Shown here: positions 46,448 through 57,928 of the stretch, one piece after another
Position numbering within the stretch: the stretch's first letter is position 1
How the letters are laid out: every line of letters starts with the position of its first letter
Assembly (NCBI GenBank): GCA_024500155.1
Contig: CM044862.1
Coordinates: forward strand, 27,121,501-27,185,500
Direction of reading: 5' to 3'
Length of the DNA: 64,000 bases
From: Chenopodium formosanum
Taxonomy: Eukaryota > Streptophyta > Magnoliopsida > Caryophyllales > Amaranthaceae
Translations under genes and position numbers: made by a program
The notes under the pieces: model-generated
What the model saw: only the letters and a program-made list of their open reading frames with translations
What the model was told of the DNA's origin: nothing
The model's database searches: none

Positions 46448-47864
46448 TGACAGGGTAAAGTCGTATCCCCTAATCAAAAATATTACCTAAGTCCTCTAAC
46501 TAATGCAGATAGGGAAGTAGGGTCGAATCAACAGGGAAACAAGTCTTTCTACTCCCAATTAATTATTATAATCTAAATTAGGTAACCAATGTTGTTGTAA
46601 TTAAAGACTATACTACGAAGAATGTGATCAGGGAAAATAAAGTAGAGAGAAATTAAATATCAAAAGGCATAGGGCATAGGTTAACTAATAAACAATATTC
46701 CAAGGAAAATCATAATAAGCATTCATCAAGCATCGATTAATCAGATTATAAAGGGCTTTCGGTACATATTATAATCACAGAGTTAATTTACCGATATTAA
46801 ATCTCATTTGTCGAATCTTGACTTAACCATTTATAAATTAGTCCGCCTATTGAAACTAAGCCTAAACATCAATTCTTATCTGTCGAATCTCGAATTAATA
46901 TTTCTAAACTCATACAATTAAATCTGGCCAAACCTAATTGCATTGCATTAAATCAATCAATAGGAAATTAACCAAGCATAGGTAATAAACAATCACAAAT
47001 TTACCCCTTCATATTATTTATTAGATCCACATAAACCCTAGAAATAAAACTACTCAAGCATAATTAAATCTAAACTAATCAAATCAAATAAGCAAGACAT
47101 AATGAATGAATTAAATAAAATAACTGAAATTAAAAGAGAAGAAATTGTTACCAAAAGAAATCTGGATTAATGAGTATAATTAAGAACAATGTTGAGAGAG
47201 TTTTTGAGAGAGAAAATATTCTAAGTAGAGAGAGAAAATATAAAAGAGAAGGTAATCCAATATTACGTACCAAAATTGTACTTAAACATCCCTAAAACAA
47301 ATCCTTAAACGAAAACTAATCAGGTCCCTAAAAAACACGCGCCCGATCGGGTGAAGGGCCGCCCGATCGGGCCCGCCTTTTTTTTCTACGCCCTTGCTAG
47401 TGTGCTGCGCCCGATCGAGCCTACGCTCACCCGATCGGGCGCGGCTTCTTTCTTGATATTGCTTTGCACGCGCCTGCCCGATCGGGCGTATGCTTGCCCG
47501 ATCGGGCCCGGCTTCTTCTTCGAGGCTTGGATTTCGATTGGGCTCGATTCCTCGGCCCAATCCAGATTTCCTCATCGGGTCTTGATTACTTGATCCAATT
47601 GCCTCAGTATCACATACCGAGCCCTTAATCACCGGCTCTCACCAGTCTTGGGCTTCAAGGATGGTTGTGTCCTCTTAACGCTCGTAGTTGCTTCGTGAAA
47701 ACTCGGAAAACGCTCCAAGTGTGCAATTTCCTACAAAACTCAAGCAAAACTACAAAAACATTAGAAAACACAAATTAGTAATAAAAGTGGCCCTAAAAAG
47801 CCAAAAACACTACTAATTATGACCATGGGACGGGGGTAAAACACTATATAAATTGGACATATCA
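46448..47864 (-). repeat. 5' LTR of Athila-like element
   Basis: 1417 bp; plus-strand ends TGACAGGGTA and ACATATCA. Pair of 21656-23076. GCCCGATCGGGC cluster at about 47338-47512. Right edge is fixed by the GCATG target duplication at 47865-47869. Confidence 0.96.
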
Positions 47865-48874
47865 GCATGAAGACGGTCAAATGCGGTGTCATAACTCATA
47901 CCAATAGGAGAAAGTTTCTCCTAAATGGTTACTTTTGTCTTTGTTTGTTCATGGCAAGGACTTCATTCAGATTAAAGGTGCTAACATTATTTGATTGGGT
48001 GGTTTTGGAAAAAAAGGATTGTTGTTCTTCTTTCCTTTCCAGCCATTATTGGAGTTAGTGTTAGCAGCTCTTTGCTTTGCAAGGTCGTCTTCAATATTAA
48101 TTCCAATGTCGTAGATTGCCTTGAAAGTATTCAAGTTGCTTTGATATTTGAGATGTTTGGATTATTTTCCTGGAGATTCTTTATGAACAATCTCACAGAT
48201 TCCTTTTTAGTAGGTACTTCAATCATCTTAGCAGAGGTTTCCTTCCACTTATTAAAGAAAGAAGTAAAACCTTCATTCTATTTTTGTTTAAGTATCTCAA
48301 TTTCTATATGATTAGTTTCAAATTGAATCTTACATTTATACCTATCAATAAAAGCGCTTACAATGGCATCCCAAGTAGAGGTTTTCTCTTTGTCAAGGGA
48401 AAAGAACCATTGTTGACAAACAGTTTCGAGTGATAAAGAAAATAGTGAATGAAAAATTTTCTTATCTATCCCTTTAATATTCATTATTGTCTCGAACGCT
48501 CTTAAGTGGAAGTAAGGATTATCTGTTGCCTTGAACCTAGGGATTTCACTGGCATTGAACTTCTGCGGAAGAAGTTCCTTGTCCACTTAGGCCCCTTTTG
48601 AGCTAATACCCTGGAATCTATAGTCATTGGATATTTTGCTCAAGCTTTCTTGCATGAGCTTCATTTGTTGTTGCCTTACAGGGTCATTGATTTCAAGATC
48701 CATACTCTTCATCAATTCAGTTAGGTTAGCCACGTCCTTCTTGAGTTCATTAACTTCTTCTCGAGACTCCATTATCTTCTTAGCTTTTCTTTTCCGGCTG
48801 ATGGGTTTGTCAAAAAGAAGTATTTGAATAAATGTATTGTCTTTGATTAACTACCCTTCCTTTCTTGACCAAGC
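47865..48874 (-). pseudogene. gag: gag copy 3, N-terminal part (right of the Athila-like insertion)
   Basis: Same Gag as copy 2. ATG at 48772 (M-E-S-R-E-E-V-N-E-L), but homology to copy 2 continues upstream through K-R-K-A-K-K-I and L-F-D-K-P-I to about 48870, broken there by a TAG. Domain motifs: L-P-Q-K-F, F-K-A-T-D-N-P-Y-F-H-L-R-A-F, C-Q-Q-W-F-F-S-L-D-K-E-K-T-S-T-W. Stops and frameshifts lie at about 48587 and 48278. It ends at 47865 within the M-S-Y-D-T-A-F-D-R-L-H motif and continues at 21655 on the other side of the 26-kb element. Confidence 0.85.
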
Positions 48875-49677
48875 GCTATTAATTAAACCATTTATTTGTT
48901 TTAATGACTTGACTCAAATTTGACTTTGACTTTAATGATTTGAAAATACAAAAAAGAAAAATAAGGGTGTAACTTTTAAGGATCAAGTACGGGTCGGTTT
49001 TAAAAAGTATGGTTTAATTGGAGGATTAATATCCGACTTACCCCCCCTAAAAAATGACAGAAAATACGCGCATAAAAGATTCTCTAAACATGATCAAAAT
49101 GTGACAGATTATATGTGTGATTTAATGGTGAATGTGAGTGACATACTTTGACGCTTGTGTTAGACCATGAGACTATGTGCCTAGACTCAATTAAATACTG
49201 AACATTATTAGTGTCATTAATAAGTCGATTAAACCATTTTAGCAAAGTTATTAGTTATACTTGTCGTGAAGACTCGAGCAAAAATACGGACTGTCGTCGG
49301 ATGATAGAACTATCGCCAGACGCTAAAGGTCAGCGCCAGGTGATAGCGCCAGGTGACAGCGCCATCGTTTGGCACTGACGCTGTTTTCTTAGCGCTAATT
49401 CCTACATACCTCAGAAGCTTTTTGCTCTTGAATTTTTAAAAAAAATTCGTAGCGTTATTTTGACTTTAGTTGTGAAAGATATTTTTCTAATTTCCTACGT
49501 GTAAAAATCTTATGTTTTTGACGCATTACGGATGGCCTTTCCAATACGAACCTTTTTATTCTTATGCCAATAATGTTCATCAAAATTACGTACATGAAAT
49601 ACTTAGAACTTTTCGAGTCTCATCCACTCATTCTAAATCATTGCCAAAATAAATTTTAGGAATTAAAATAGAAATCC
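48875..49677 (-). other. Leader of gag copy 3
   Basis: No gene. AGCGCCA/GCGCCAGG words cluster at 49310-49400, parallel to the GGCGCC clusters in the copy 2 leader. The PBS-proximal 200 bases are conserved with copy 2. Confidence 0.55.
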
Positions 49678-49695
49678 TCCCCTGTGGAGTCGCCA
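49678..49695 (-). other. Primer binding site of gag copy 3
   Basis: Minus strand TGGCGACTCCACAGGGGA between leader and LTR; differs from copy 2 at two positions. Confidence 0.75.
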
Positions 49696-49701
49696 AAAAA
49701 C

Positions 49702-51560
49702 TGTAGGGAATATTTCAAACATCCTACACTTGAGCCCCACTGTGATCATACACTTAAGCATGGTGGCGTCCAAAGGGACGGAAGCTAGAGTAAAAGAGTC
49801 GCTAACAAGTTTTAGGAACTTGTAAATTGTTCACAAGGTGAAGGTTACACCCCTTAGCGATCCAGGATATCGTTAAGTCCAATAGGTCTTAACCATGACT
49901 GGAAGTTCGGGGTTGAAGGTATAAATCCAACCTAAAAGAGATTGAACTTGTCCTAAAAATAGGCCTTTACTTTATTCTTCTCGTATTCATGTGCGCTTTC
50001 TAACTAACATACAATCAATTAATTTACCCTAAACCTGTTTAATCTATGTTGGTTGAGTATTAATGCACAAACAAAACTATTATTGGAGATCACTTGAATT
50101 ATAATCATATTAGCCCTAAACAAGATTATTAATTATCTTATTAAGCATGATTACAAGTACAAATTCCTTTCAAACATGCATAAAAGGTGTGATCAAGCAA
50201 TAACAATAAAATAAATAATACCAAGAAACAATAACAATCATCATAATCTCAAGCATAATATTATTAGCAAGATCCTAGGCATGTACTAACAAAATTAATA
50301 ACAAATCATAGCATGTCACTAAACAATAAAAAGCAATAAAGATCAATTAGCCATAACATGACACTAACATGATATTAGGAAAGAAATAGGAAGCATCATA
50401 ATAATATACATTAGATTAGAATTTTTAGTTAACCCTAAATATGATACTAGGAAGCAATATAACATCCTAACATGATACTAGGAATCAACAAAATAATCTA
50501 AGCATGATTTCTATATCAAAGGATCAACAAAACAATTAAAGTACTTACTTCGATGCCTCGTACCTCTTTCTAATAACAAAATACACACGTTAGTAACTTC
50601 AAGGAAAAATAATAAACAAACAATTAAATTAAACAGTTGAAATAGAGATTTGGGACCAAACCCTCAAAAATATCAAACCTTTCACGTCTAGGGCGAAGGC
50701 AAATTCGAACTTGGCTAGGTGTATCGAGATCTAATGAGTGAGGAATTTTGTAAGAGGGAGGGTTTAGAAAAAGAATAGAGAGAGAAAGCTTCTAGCTTTT
50801 AGAGAGAGATGATTGTTGTTGAGAATGATGAAAAAAGGGGAAATACGACCCCTATTTATAGAAAAAATAGTCCGGGATCAAAGCAAGTCATATTCAGAAT
50901 AAAATACCTCATGTCGCCAACGACAAGAGTCAGCGCCAAACGACAAGAGCAGCGCCAAGAGACAGCTCTATTGTCTCGCGCTAATTCAAAAGTACAATGC
51001 ACAATCATCTTTTATACCGGTTAATATGTAATTCCGCGTCTAAGCAGATTTAAAATCATGTTTGTGATAAATAATATATTTTATTCAGAATAAAACATCT
51101 TTTATAATTATCAATCCTAATCTCATTAGAATTAAAAAGAACCTTCTAGAGATTCCTAGAAGATTAAAGTCAATCCTAATTACTTTAGGAATAATAATTA
51201 ATTGGCCCTCCTCTAGATCATTGGGCCACATTTAAAATCATTGGGCTTAATTTAATTTAATCCATAACTTCCTCATTATTAATCGGAATTGAGCTTATAA
51301 TATATCGTTGGAAAGCTCTTTTCAAGCCCAATCCAACTACACTATTATTGGACCATTATCATGGACCAAACCATATTGGACTGGCTATTTTTCATAAATA
51401 GAGTAAGAAAATAAATATTTTTGAAAACAAAAAGAGAAATATTTAATAAAAACATCCTTATCACTAGACTTTTCACACTATCACTTCGTTTAATAATCAA
51501 ATGACGTGAAAGGTATTCATCACTAGGTTTGATTTTGGGGAGACACATTTGGTGTCTATA
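49702..51560 (-). repeat. 5' LTR of gag copy 3
   Basis: Left end TGTAGGGAAT; right end GGTGTCTATA at 51560, where CA has become TA. Diverged relative of the copy 2 LTR, sharing blocks such as GTACTTACTT...GATGCCTCGTACCTC and CTTATAATATATCGTTGGAAAG. Minus TATA box at 50851-50860; AGCGCCAA/CGACAAGAG cluster just upstream at 50920-50995. The 3' LTR of this element was not found; its left part is beyond the hAT insertion or deleted. Confidence 0.88.
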
Positions 51561-52962
51561 GGTACCATGATATTGGATCAATAATGATTTCCAACAATTT
51601 CGGTGTTAATTCAAGGTTTCATGAGGTTTGGTTAAACTTAGGTGAAGGAGTTTGTGGGGTTACATGCTCTCGTGTTTGCATTTCATGAATTTCTACTCAT
51701 GTTCGAGTGATTCTTAAACTATTATTGAGTGATTTTGATCTATTTTTGTGTGATTTTTAAGCACTCAATCATGATTCTCGTTAGCGCCGATGAGAGCGCA
51801 AGAACGAGAGCATATGTTCAAGGGTAAAAATTTTCTCCCCTAGCCTTTATTTGGTGCGCACGAATCATAGGTTACGCGCGCACACTAAAGGGGTCAAAAA
51901 TTATGGCCCATTTTGATGAAAATTAGACAATTTATGAACCCCCCCATCACCCTCCTGGTGTGCATGCACCACCCACCCTGCGAACGCCAACCACGAGGGT
52001 CAGAGTTTTTGGTGCATTCATGGCAAAGCAAACCCCCCCCCCATCTGCTGTAGCTTGTGCGCACGCACCTCCCAGATGTGCGCACGCACTAGCCACATCA
52101 GCCCCGACCCCTCTTTTGTGCCCTTCTTCTCACAAACACCCTTTTCACTCCATTTTCTCTCTCCTTGACTTCCTCTTATTCCACCACTCACATTTCTCTA
52201 TTCAAACCCTTCCAAACCCTTTGAAACTTCACTCAATTACATCCTTTTATTTTCATTTCTTCACAAAATTACATTAAACCATAATCAAATCTTTGAAAAA
52301 CAACAAAAAATCTAAAATTTTCGAATTGAATTTAGAAAATTTGGGCTAAATTTTGAATTTCGAGGGTTTTGTTTTGGTGCTTGAAACTTGACTTTGGTTG
52401 ATCTAATTGGTCTATATTCTTCAAATTGTGAAATTTGCAAGTAATTCAAAACTTCATTAAGGTATAATTTCTCACTTTCTAGTCATCTTCTTCCTCATTT
52501 TTGAAGCTTGAAACCCTTGTTTTTGCTTTCATGGTAGAACTCCATTGTTGGTTCTTTTGACTTGTAATTTGTGTTGAATGATGTTATTGGATGTTGAATT
52601 GAAGATTTTTCATGATTTAATTGTATACCTTGCTTGAATACTTAAATCACCATTGTTTGTCATTTTCTCTCTCATGGGTATTCTTTATGATAGCTTTATT
52701 TCTTTGATAATTCAATGTTTTGGGATTAATTTACTCATAATTCTTCATAATTTGGTCTCTTATGTTCACTTTTGCCTTTAAATCATGCCTAGTTAATTCA
52801 ACTTATGTTTCTATATTCATGGCATATGTCATGTGCGACCATTTCTTGCTTCATTTCTAAGTGAATTACATTTGTGCTTGATTCTTAAGCAATTTCTTAT
52901 GCATATTCTTGAATAATAATAATTGTAAATGAATTTCTCATGAATTGCTTTGCTTCTTGGTG
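51561..52962 (+). other. Leader upstream of plus-strand env-like ORF
   Basis: Part of a second Athila-like element, cut on the left by gag copy 3. No ORF supported. CGCACGCAC/TGCGCGCA words cluster at about 51850-52095. A possible intron begins at TTAAG|GTATAATTT (52461) and could end just before the ATG at 52963, consistent with a spliced env-like message, but I cannot verify it. Confidence 0.45.
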
Positions 52963-54720
52963 ATGGCTCCTAATCGTCAAAAGAAGAGTGCTAGATCAAG
53001 TTCAAGCAAAGCTAGGCACGTTGTTCCACCTCCTCCCGAGGTGGCAAAAACATACGACATTGAATTCTCAAAGGAATTACATTGGGATCGGTTAAAGCAA
53101 CTATCCAAGCAGAAGCTTAAGTCAACAAGATTCTAAGATCAAACAACAACCAAGCTACTTCGAATTGATGATGATGTTCGCTACCTAGCCAAGAACTTCG
53201 GTCTCTTAAAGTTCTTGAATTTGAGCGCCCCTACCTATGCTAGGGGGGGCTTTGAATTTCTATCATCCCTTAAAGTAGTCCGAGAAGCAAATGGTGAGTC
53301 CTCAAGGACTTTGACCTTTCAACTTTTCAACAATGATCATAAATTGTCGGAGTTACAACTATGTTCTTACTTCCAGTTTCCGTGGGCCGTTGATGAAGAC
53401 CATCTTATCTATCCGACCAATGGTAGAATGACAAGTTACCATGGGTATGATGAGCAACGATGGTGGCGGCGTATCTCCGATGAGGGGAAGTATGAGTCTC
53501 AAACTTCTAAGTCCGCATCGATTGTTCATCCGGCTATGAGGTATTTCAACCGTATTCTCACATACGCCCTTTGCTCGAAGGATTCTTTGGGAGCCATCTC
53601 CCGAGAGGAGCTTTATTGGCTATGGATAGCCTACCAAGAGTCGCATGAGATAGAGCTCATGGATTTCATGTAACACTTAATCAATCGGTTCTTAGATATT
53701 CGGGATGGGCTTAGCCTTTCGGGAAGCATCCAAATAGGAGAGATGATCTCTATCCTCGCTCTTTTCCTCCATGACTTTTGTAAGGATTTGTTATGCGAGC
53801 TCCCTCTTATAGTCGACCATCGGAAAAGGACACCTTCTCATTTCCTCAACGTCTACGCCCTTGTAAACAAAAAATTCATTGATCGTACCAAGACGCTTGA
53901 TGTTTTCATATGGAAGGTATCCTGAGTGGAGGATTGGTTCTTTATCCCAAGAAAGGAGGCTACTAACCGCAAAATGAAGAAAGATTCTTTGACTTAGAGA
54001 CCTCCAAAGTGCAACATTGACCCTTCTCTTTGGAAAAAGACGAATCATACAAGAACCGCCTCCAATAATGCTCTCTAGACGGACTTCCAAGCTTTACCCC
54101 TGGTTGAATGGGGAGGTACTATTATCCCTCCTTCTACTTCTACTTAGACATTTGATTTATCTACTATTCATACCAAGCTTGACTCTATTGCTAATGTATT
54201 GTGTTCCATGCTTTCGTGGCGGGATTCATCTCTTGGCTATGATTTTCATGCTAATCAATTGTATGACTACCATGTGAAGAGAGGGGAGATTGAACCTTAC
54301 TTGAACTACCCATACCTCCCGGTCCAATAAGGACATATCCCTCAATAGGAACCCTTTAACCTTACTGTGTGTCCTCAACCTTTTTACCCCTATTGGAAGG
54401 GTCCTCATATCCCTCCTAGTGCTATCATGGGCACCACCCTGACCACTTACGACTATAAGCGGCCCAGTGGATGCGATTATACATATGATCCCGCTAACCC
54501 TATGCCTTTTCCAAATCCTGAGACCTTCGGTAGGTGGGGTAGGTCGGATGAGCTGGTCTTAGATGATTGGTCTCATTTCTTTGCGGTTGATCGAGCTAGG
54601 AGAGAGGAAAGGTTAAAGGGAAAGGCCCCCGTGGAGGTGAGCGAAATGGCTAGCTCAAGTCATGTTATGGAGACCGGTGATAGGAGTTCTCATTCTACCA
54701 CTTACCATATTGCGGAGTGA
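52963..54720 (+). pseudogene. Env-like ORF (ATHILA ORF-1 family) of a second Athila-like element
   Basis: Start ATG at 52963 (M-A-P-N-R-Q-K-K), then a basic, Ser-rich leader. Family motifs: D-D-D-V-R-Y-L-A-K-N-F-G-L-L-K-F, F-E-F-L-S-S-L-K-V-V, L-T-F-Q-L-F-N-N-D-H-K-L, W-W-R-R-I-S, S-K-S-A-S-I-V-H-P-A-M-R-Y-F-N-R-I-L, and S-G-S-I-Q-I-G-E-M-I-S-I-L-A. The frame is unbroken by any indel for 586 codons to the TGA at 54718. It has in-frame stops at 53134 (TAA), 53671 (TAA), 53923 (TGA), 53995, 54076 and 54145 (TAG), 54328 (TAA) and 54346 (TAG). Each could come from CAA, CAG or CGA by one C-to-T change. Same family as 27367-28833 but clearly diverged and on the other strand. Confidence 0.9.
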
Positions 54721-56613
54721 GACTATCATGACTACCCCCTTTCTGATGTGTTGTATATGATGTTCTCTTTTTCCTATATTTTATTAGGTTTAGCGTTTGG
54801 GGGGTAGTTTATTTTGAGCTTGGGGGCGATTTATGTTATTTGTGTGATTCATCGTTTCCCTCCTTGCTTTTGTAGTTCACTCTTGGTCTCTTTTGCTTCT
54901 GTTATTGATCACTGTGTATCTCTTGCTTCTCTGATGATGATGATGATGATGTACTTTTGCTGATTTATCTGTCCAGTTCTTGGCATTGTTGTTTGTTTTG
55001 CTGATCGTTGTCTACTGTGTGTCTCTGCTTCTTTATGATTATGTTTCCTAATGATGATTGTTTAATGTCTTGTTTCCTGACTCTGCTTCTATCTGATGAT
55101 TCTGTTTCTTAATTTCCTTACTTGACCTTATTCCTGATGCTATCATATATTGATTTTGTCTTTATTTGCATACATTTTCTCTTTGATATTTTTCTTTTCT
55201 TTTGTATTGAAGTTACTAACAATTTTCTTTGTATATAGTCTTTCTCTTTCTCACCTTGCTTCGTCGCTTATGCTTTGGATATTGATGCTTTATTAAAGTT
55301 CTCTTTCACTTTGTTTGATGTAGCATAACTTTGACGTTCGGTGAGATCCTTCTATTCTTCTTCTTTTTATTTTCTTTTCTTGGATGCTTAGTTTAGGTTT
55401 AGATTAAGAGAAGTTGAACAGTTCGAGGATGTTTGCTTTTTAACACCTTAGTGTGTTTGGGAACATTGGCGTTGTGGCCGAATGTTCACTCGTTTGTCGA
55501 TTGGGACTTATGTGTTAGCTTACTTCCTTGTTGCATTTCTACTTCTCCTTTGCTTTTCTATTTTTCATTTTATATCTTTTTCCTTATTTTCTATTTTCAT
55601 ATGGTTTTCCTTTTTCTTTTTGTTTCCTTTTTCTCTTTTCTTCTACATTCCTTTTTATATTTTGCTTTCATATGTTTTGATTTTAAACTTTCCTTTTCTT
55701 ACAAAAAAAAATGATGATGAAATATGAAAATAAAAAAAGAAAAAAAAATAGAAAAATCTTAAAAATAATGAAACAACTAAAATCACAAAATATTTTGTAA
55801 ATAAAAATAAAATGTTTTTGTGGCATTGCTTTTCTTTCTTAATAATTTTGCTTTTGCTTTGGATTTAGTACCACTTGAGCTTGCACATTGGCTATCATTC
55901 TTCCTAAGAACAATGGTTTGCACGGTTTGAGAGTATCTTTGGTTGGCTCTAGGATAGAACATGCTAAAGTAGTCGTTTAGAACTATTGGGACCTTGAAAC
56001 CGGATTCTCTTATTTTTTAAAACTCGCAATTGTTCCCCTTTGGTGAATTTGAAGCTTTTAGTGAGTTTTTGTCACATCCTTGTGAGGTTTCATAGTTTTC
56101 AAGCCTTCTTCAATTACTTGTATGAGCAGCATAGATCCTTGACTATTGCGGACCTAATCTTGACTCTTGACTCATAATTCTCAAACACGATATCGAACTA
56201 TCTAGGGAGGACAAAGGCATCATTTCGAGGTGGTTATTTTTCCTTTCTAGGTTAATCTTCTTTATTTTTAGTTCTTGGGTTCACATTTTCCTACTTGCTA
56301 ACCATTTGAGCCTTCGCCCTTCTTTTCAAGCCACATCTTTAGAACTTTGTGCCTTTTGTTTTATTTTGTTCCAATTTTGGTTTTTGTGAAACAAATGATC
56401 ATGTTCTTGGCCTGGAGATTGTGGTATTTGAATTTGGATATTGGTTCTTATTTGTGAGCAAGCTTGTGTTTTGTATATCTTGTGAATAATGGCAAGTGAA
56501 TAAATCAAAAAGTCGTCCAAAGTTAAAAAAACGCAAGGACATTCAAATGCAAAGTTGTAAAATCCGTCCATAGTTAAAAGAGTCGAGGACAATAAATAAT
56601 GTAAAAAATGAAA
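54721..56613 (+). other. Post-env spacer of the second Athila-like element
   Basis: No gene. Pyrimidine-rich, with a purine-rich GAGCTTGGGGGCGAT stretch near 54815 as usual after env in this lineage, a GAT microsatellite near 54935-54955 and T-rich simple sequence at 55540-55720. Open frames at 55433-55727 are Phe/Leu-rich translations of that simple sequence. Confidence 0.5.
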
Positions 56614-57476
56614 GGAAAAATTAGAAATAATAATCCTAACTTTCATCAATTTTGGTAGAATAATCCCAACTTTAGATTATATCAGAATAATCCAAACTTT
56701 GGGGGGTCTTCTTTTTTTTCAATCCCTAACCGGTCAACAAAAATCAATGACCTATTATATCAAGTCACTTGACACGTGTCGAGTTTTAATTGGTCCAAAA
56801 ATTTTAAAAAAAATAAAAAAAAAAACAAAAAAAATCAATTTGTTTTTAGAAAAACCACCCAGCCCAGGCTGCCTAGCCTCGTCAGACCCCACGCAACCAC
56901 CGCCCTAGTCGCCGCCAGCCCAGCCACCACCTCGTGGGACCCCCACACAACCATCACCCTAGTCACCGATGCTGCCGCTACCATCTAAACCACCATCCCC
57001 CTCCCTTAAAACTCCACGCAACCACCAACAAAACCCTCCCAATTCCACCCCAAAACTCACCGCGCGCCCTACGCCATTTATTCCCCCTCCCCTTGCGCCG
57101 ATAATACCCCCTCCCCTGTGCGCGCTAATTTCCCTCCCCCTTCGCCGCTAAATCCCCTCCCTACGCCGCTAATTCAAAAATCCGGTTGCCGCTAATTCGA
57201 AAACGGGTGGGGCTGGGTTAGGGGTTTTGGGATGAGGGATGTTTGTTTTTTGGGGTAGGGGAGGGTCGGGGTTAGGTTCCGGGTCTGAGCCTGTGTTTTT
57301 CGGTGAAAGAGGGAGAGGACAGTGGGTGGGGTTGGGGGCTCTGGTGAGCAGGAGTTGGGGGCTCCGGTGAGCAGGGGTTGGAGGTTGGGTGATAACTGGT
57401 GGTTTTTTTTTTTTTTGAATTTTGTTTTTTTTTTAAATATTTTTTAACCAATTAATTTGTGACACGTGTTACTTAC

Positions 57477-57519
<43 letters not shown>

Positions 57520-57655
57520 CAATCAACCGGTAATCGGTATTTGGGATTGAAGAAAAAGAAAACCCCCCAAAGTTTGGATTATTCCAGTATAATCTAAAGT
57601 TGGGGTTATTCTACCAAAATTGATGAAAGTTGGGATTATTATTTCTAATTTTTCC
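56614..57655. mobile_element. Non-autonomous Mutator-like element (MULE), 113-bp TIRs
   Basis: Terminal inverted repeats 56614-56726 and 57543-57655 begin GGAAAAATTAGAAATAATAATC and differ at only a handful of sites. A 9-bp target duplication AAAATGAAA (56605-56613, 57656-57664) is diagnostic of Mutator-type insertion. The interior has a GC-rich block (about 56860-57370) that differs sharply from the AT-rich surroundings, including repeated CGCCGCTAATT and TCCCCTCCC words, and an uninterrupted A-run (57481-57517). No transposase. The GC-rich block could be captured host sequence (Pack-MULE), unproven. Confidence 0.95.
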
Positions 57656-57928
57656 AAAATGAAAACTTGAAAATTTTTTTTTTTTTTTTTGGTAAATAGA
57701 GATTTTATTACCAAAAGGAGAAGAAAGTTACAACCTACAAAATGCTAAGTTGTAACAACCCAAACACCAAGAGACCACAAAGGCCACCAAACACCAAAAC
57801 CAGTCCCTAGCTCTAACCTAGCCACATTCTAGGAAGGGTTCTAGGAAGAACTAGAAACTAAACTACTAGACTTAAGAACTTAGGCACCTTCTAGGAAGGG
57901 TACTAAGAACCAGGACCAGACAAAGAGC

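Larger units (their letters stand above)
21656..47864 (-). mobile_element. Athila-like Ty3/gypsy element, 26.2 kb including nested insertions
   Basis: Flanked by the 5-bp duplication GCATG (21651-21655 and 47865-47869). Minus-strand order: 5' LTR 46448-47864, PBS 46426-46442, gag, protease, RT/RNase H, integrase, env-like ORF, PPT, 3' LTR 21656-23076. The Gag type, D-L-G-A-S protease, TGGCGTCGTTGCAGGGG-type PBS and the ATHILA ORF-1 (env-like) domain after integrase together define the Athila lineage. Four foreign blocks sit inside: solo LTR 43047-45025, LTR fragment 38322-39322, gag-only copy 2 at 29452-38321, and solo LTR 23943-26506. The integrase C-terminus and its 3' flank were lost at 29451/29452. 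All genes carry stops. Confidence 0.95.

Noticed and set aside
55433..55727. Phe/Leu-rich ORFs resembling membrane proteins
   Set aside because: T- and CT-rich simple sequence in the post-env spacer.
56699..57151. Pro/Ser-rich ORFs
   Set aside because: Inside the MULE; short, overlapping, and start within the TIR. Kept only as a possible captured fragment.
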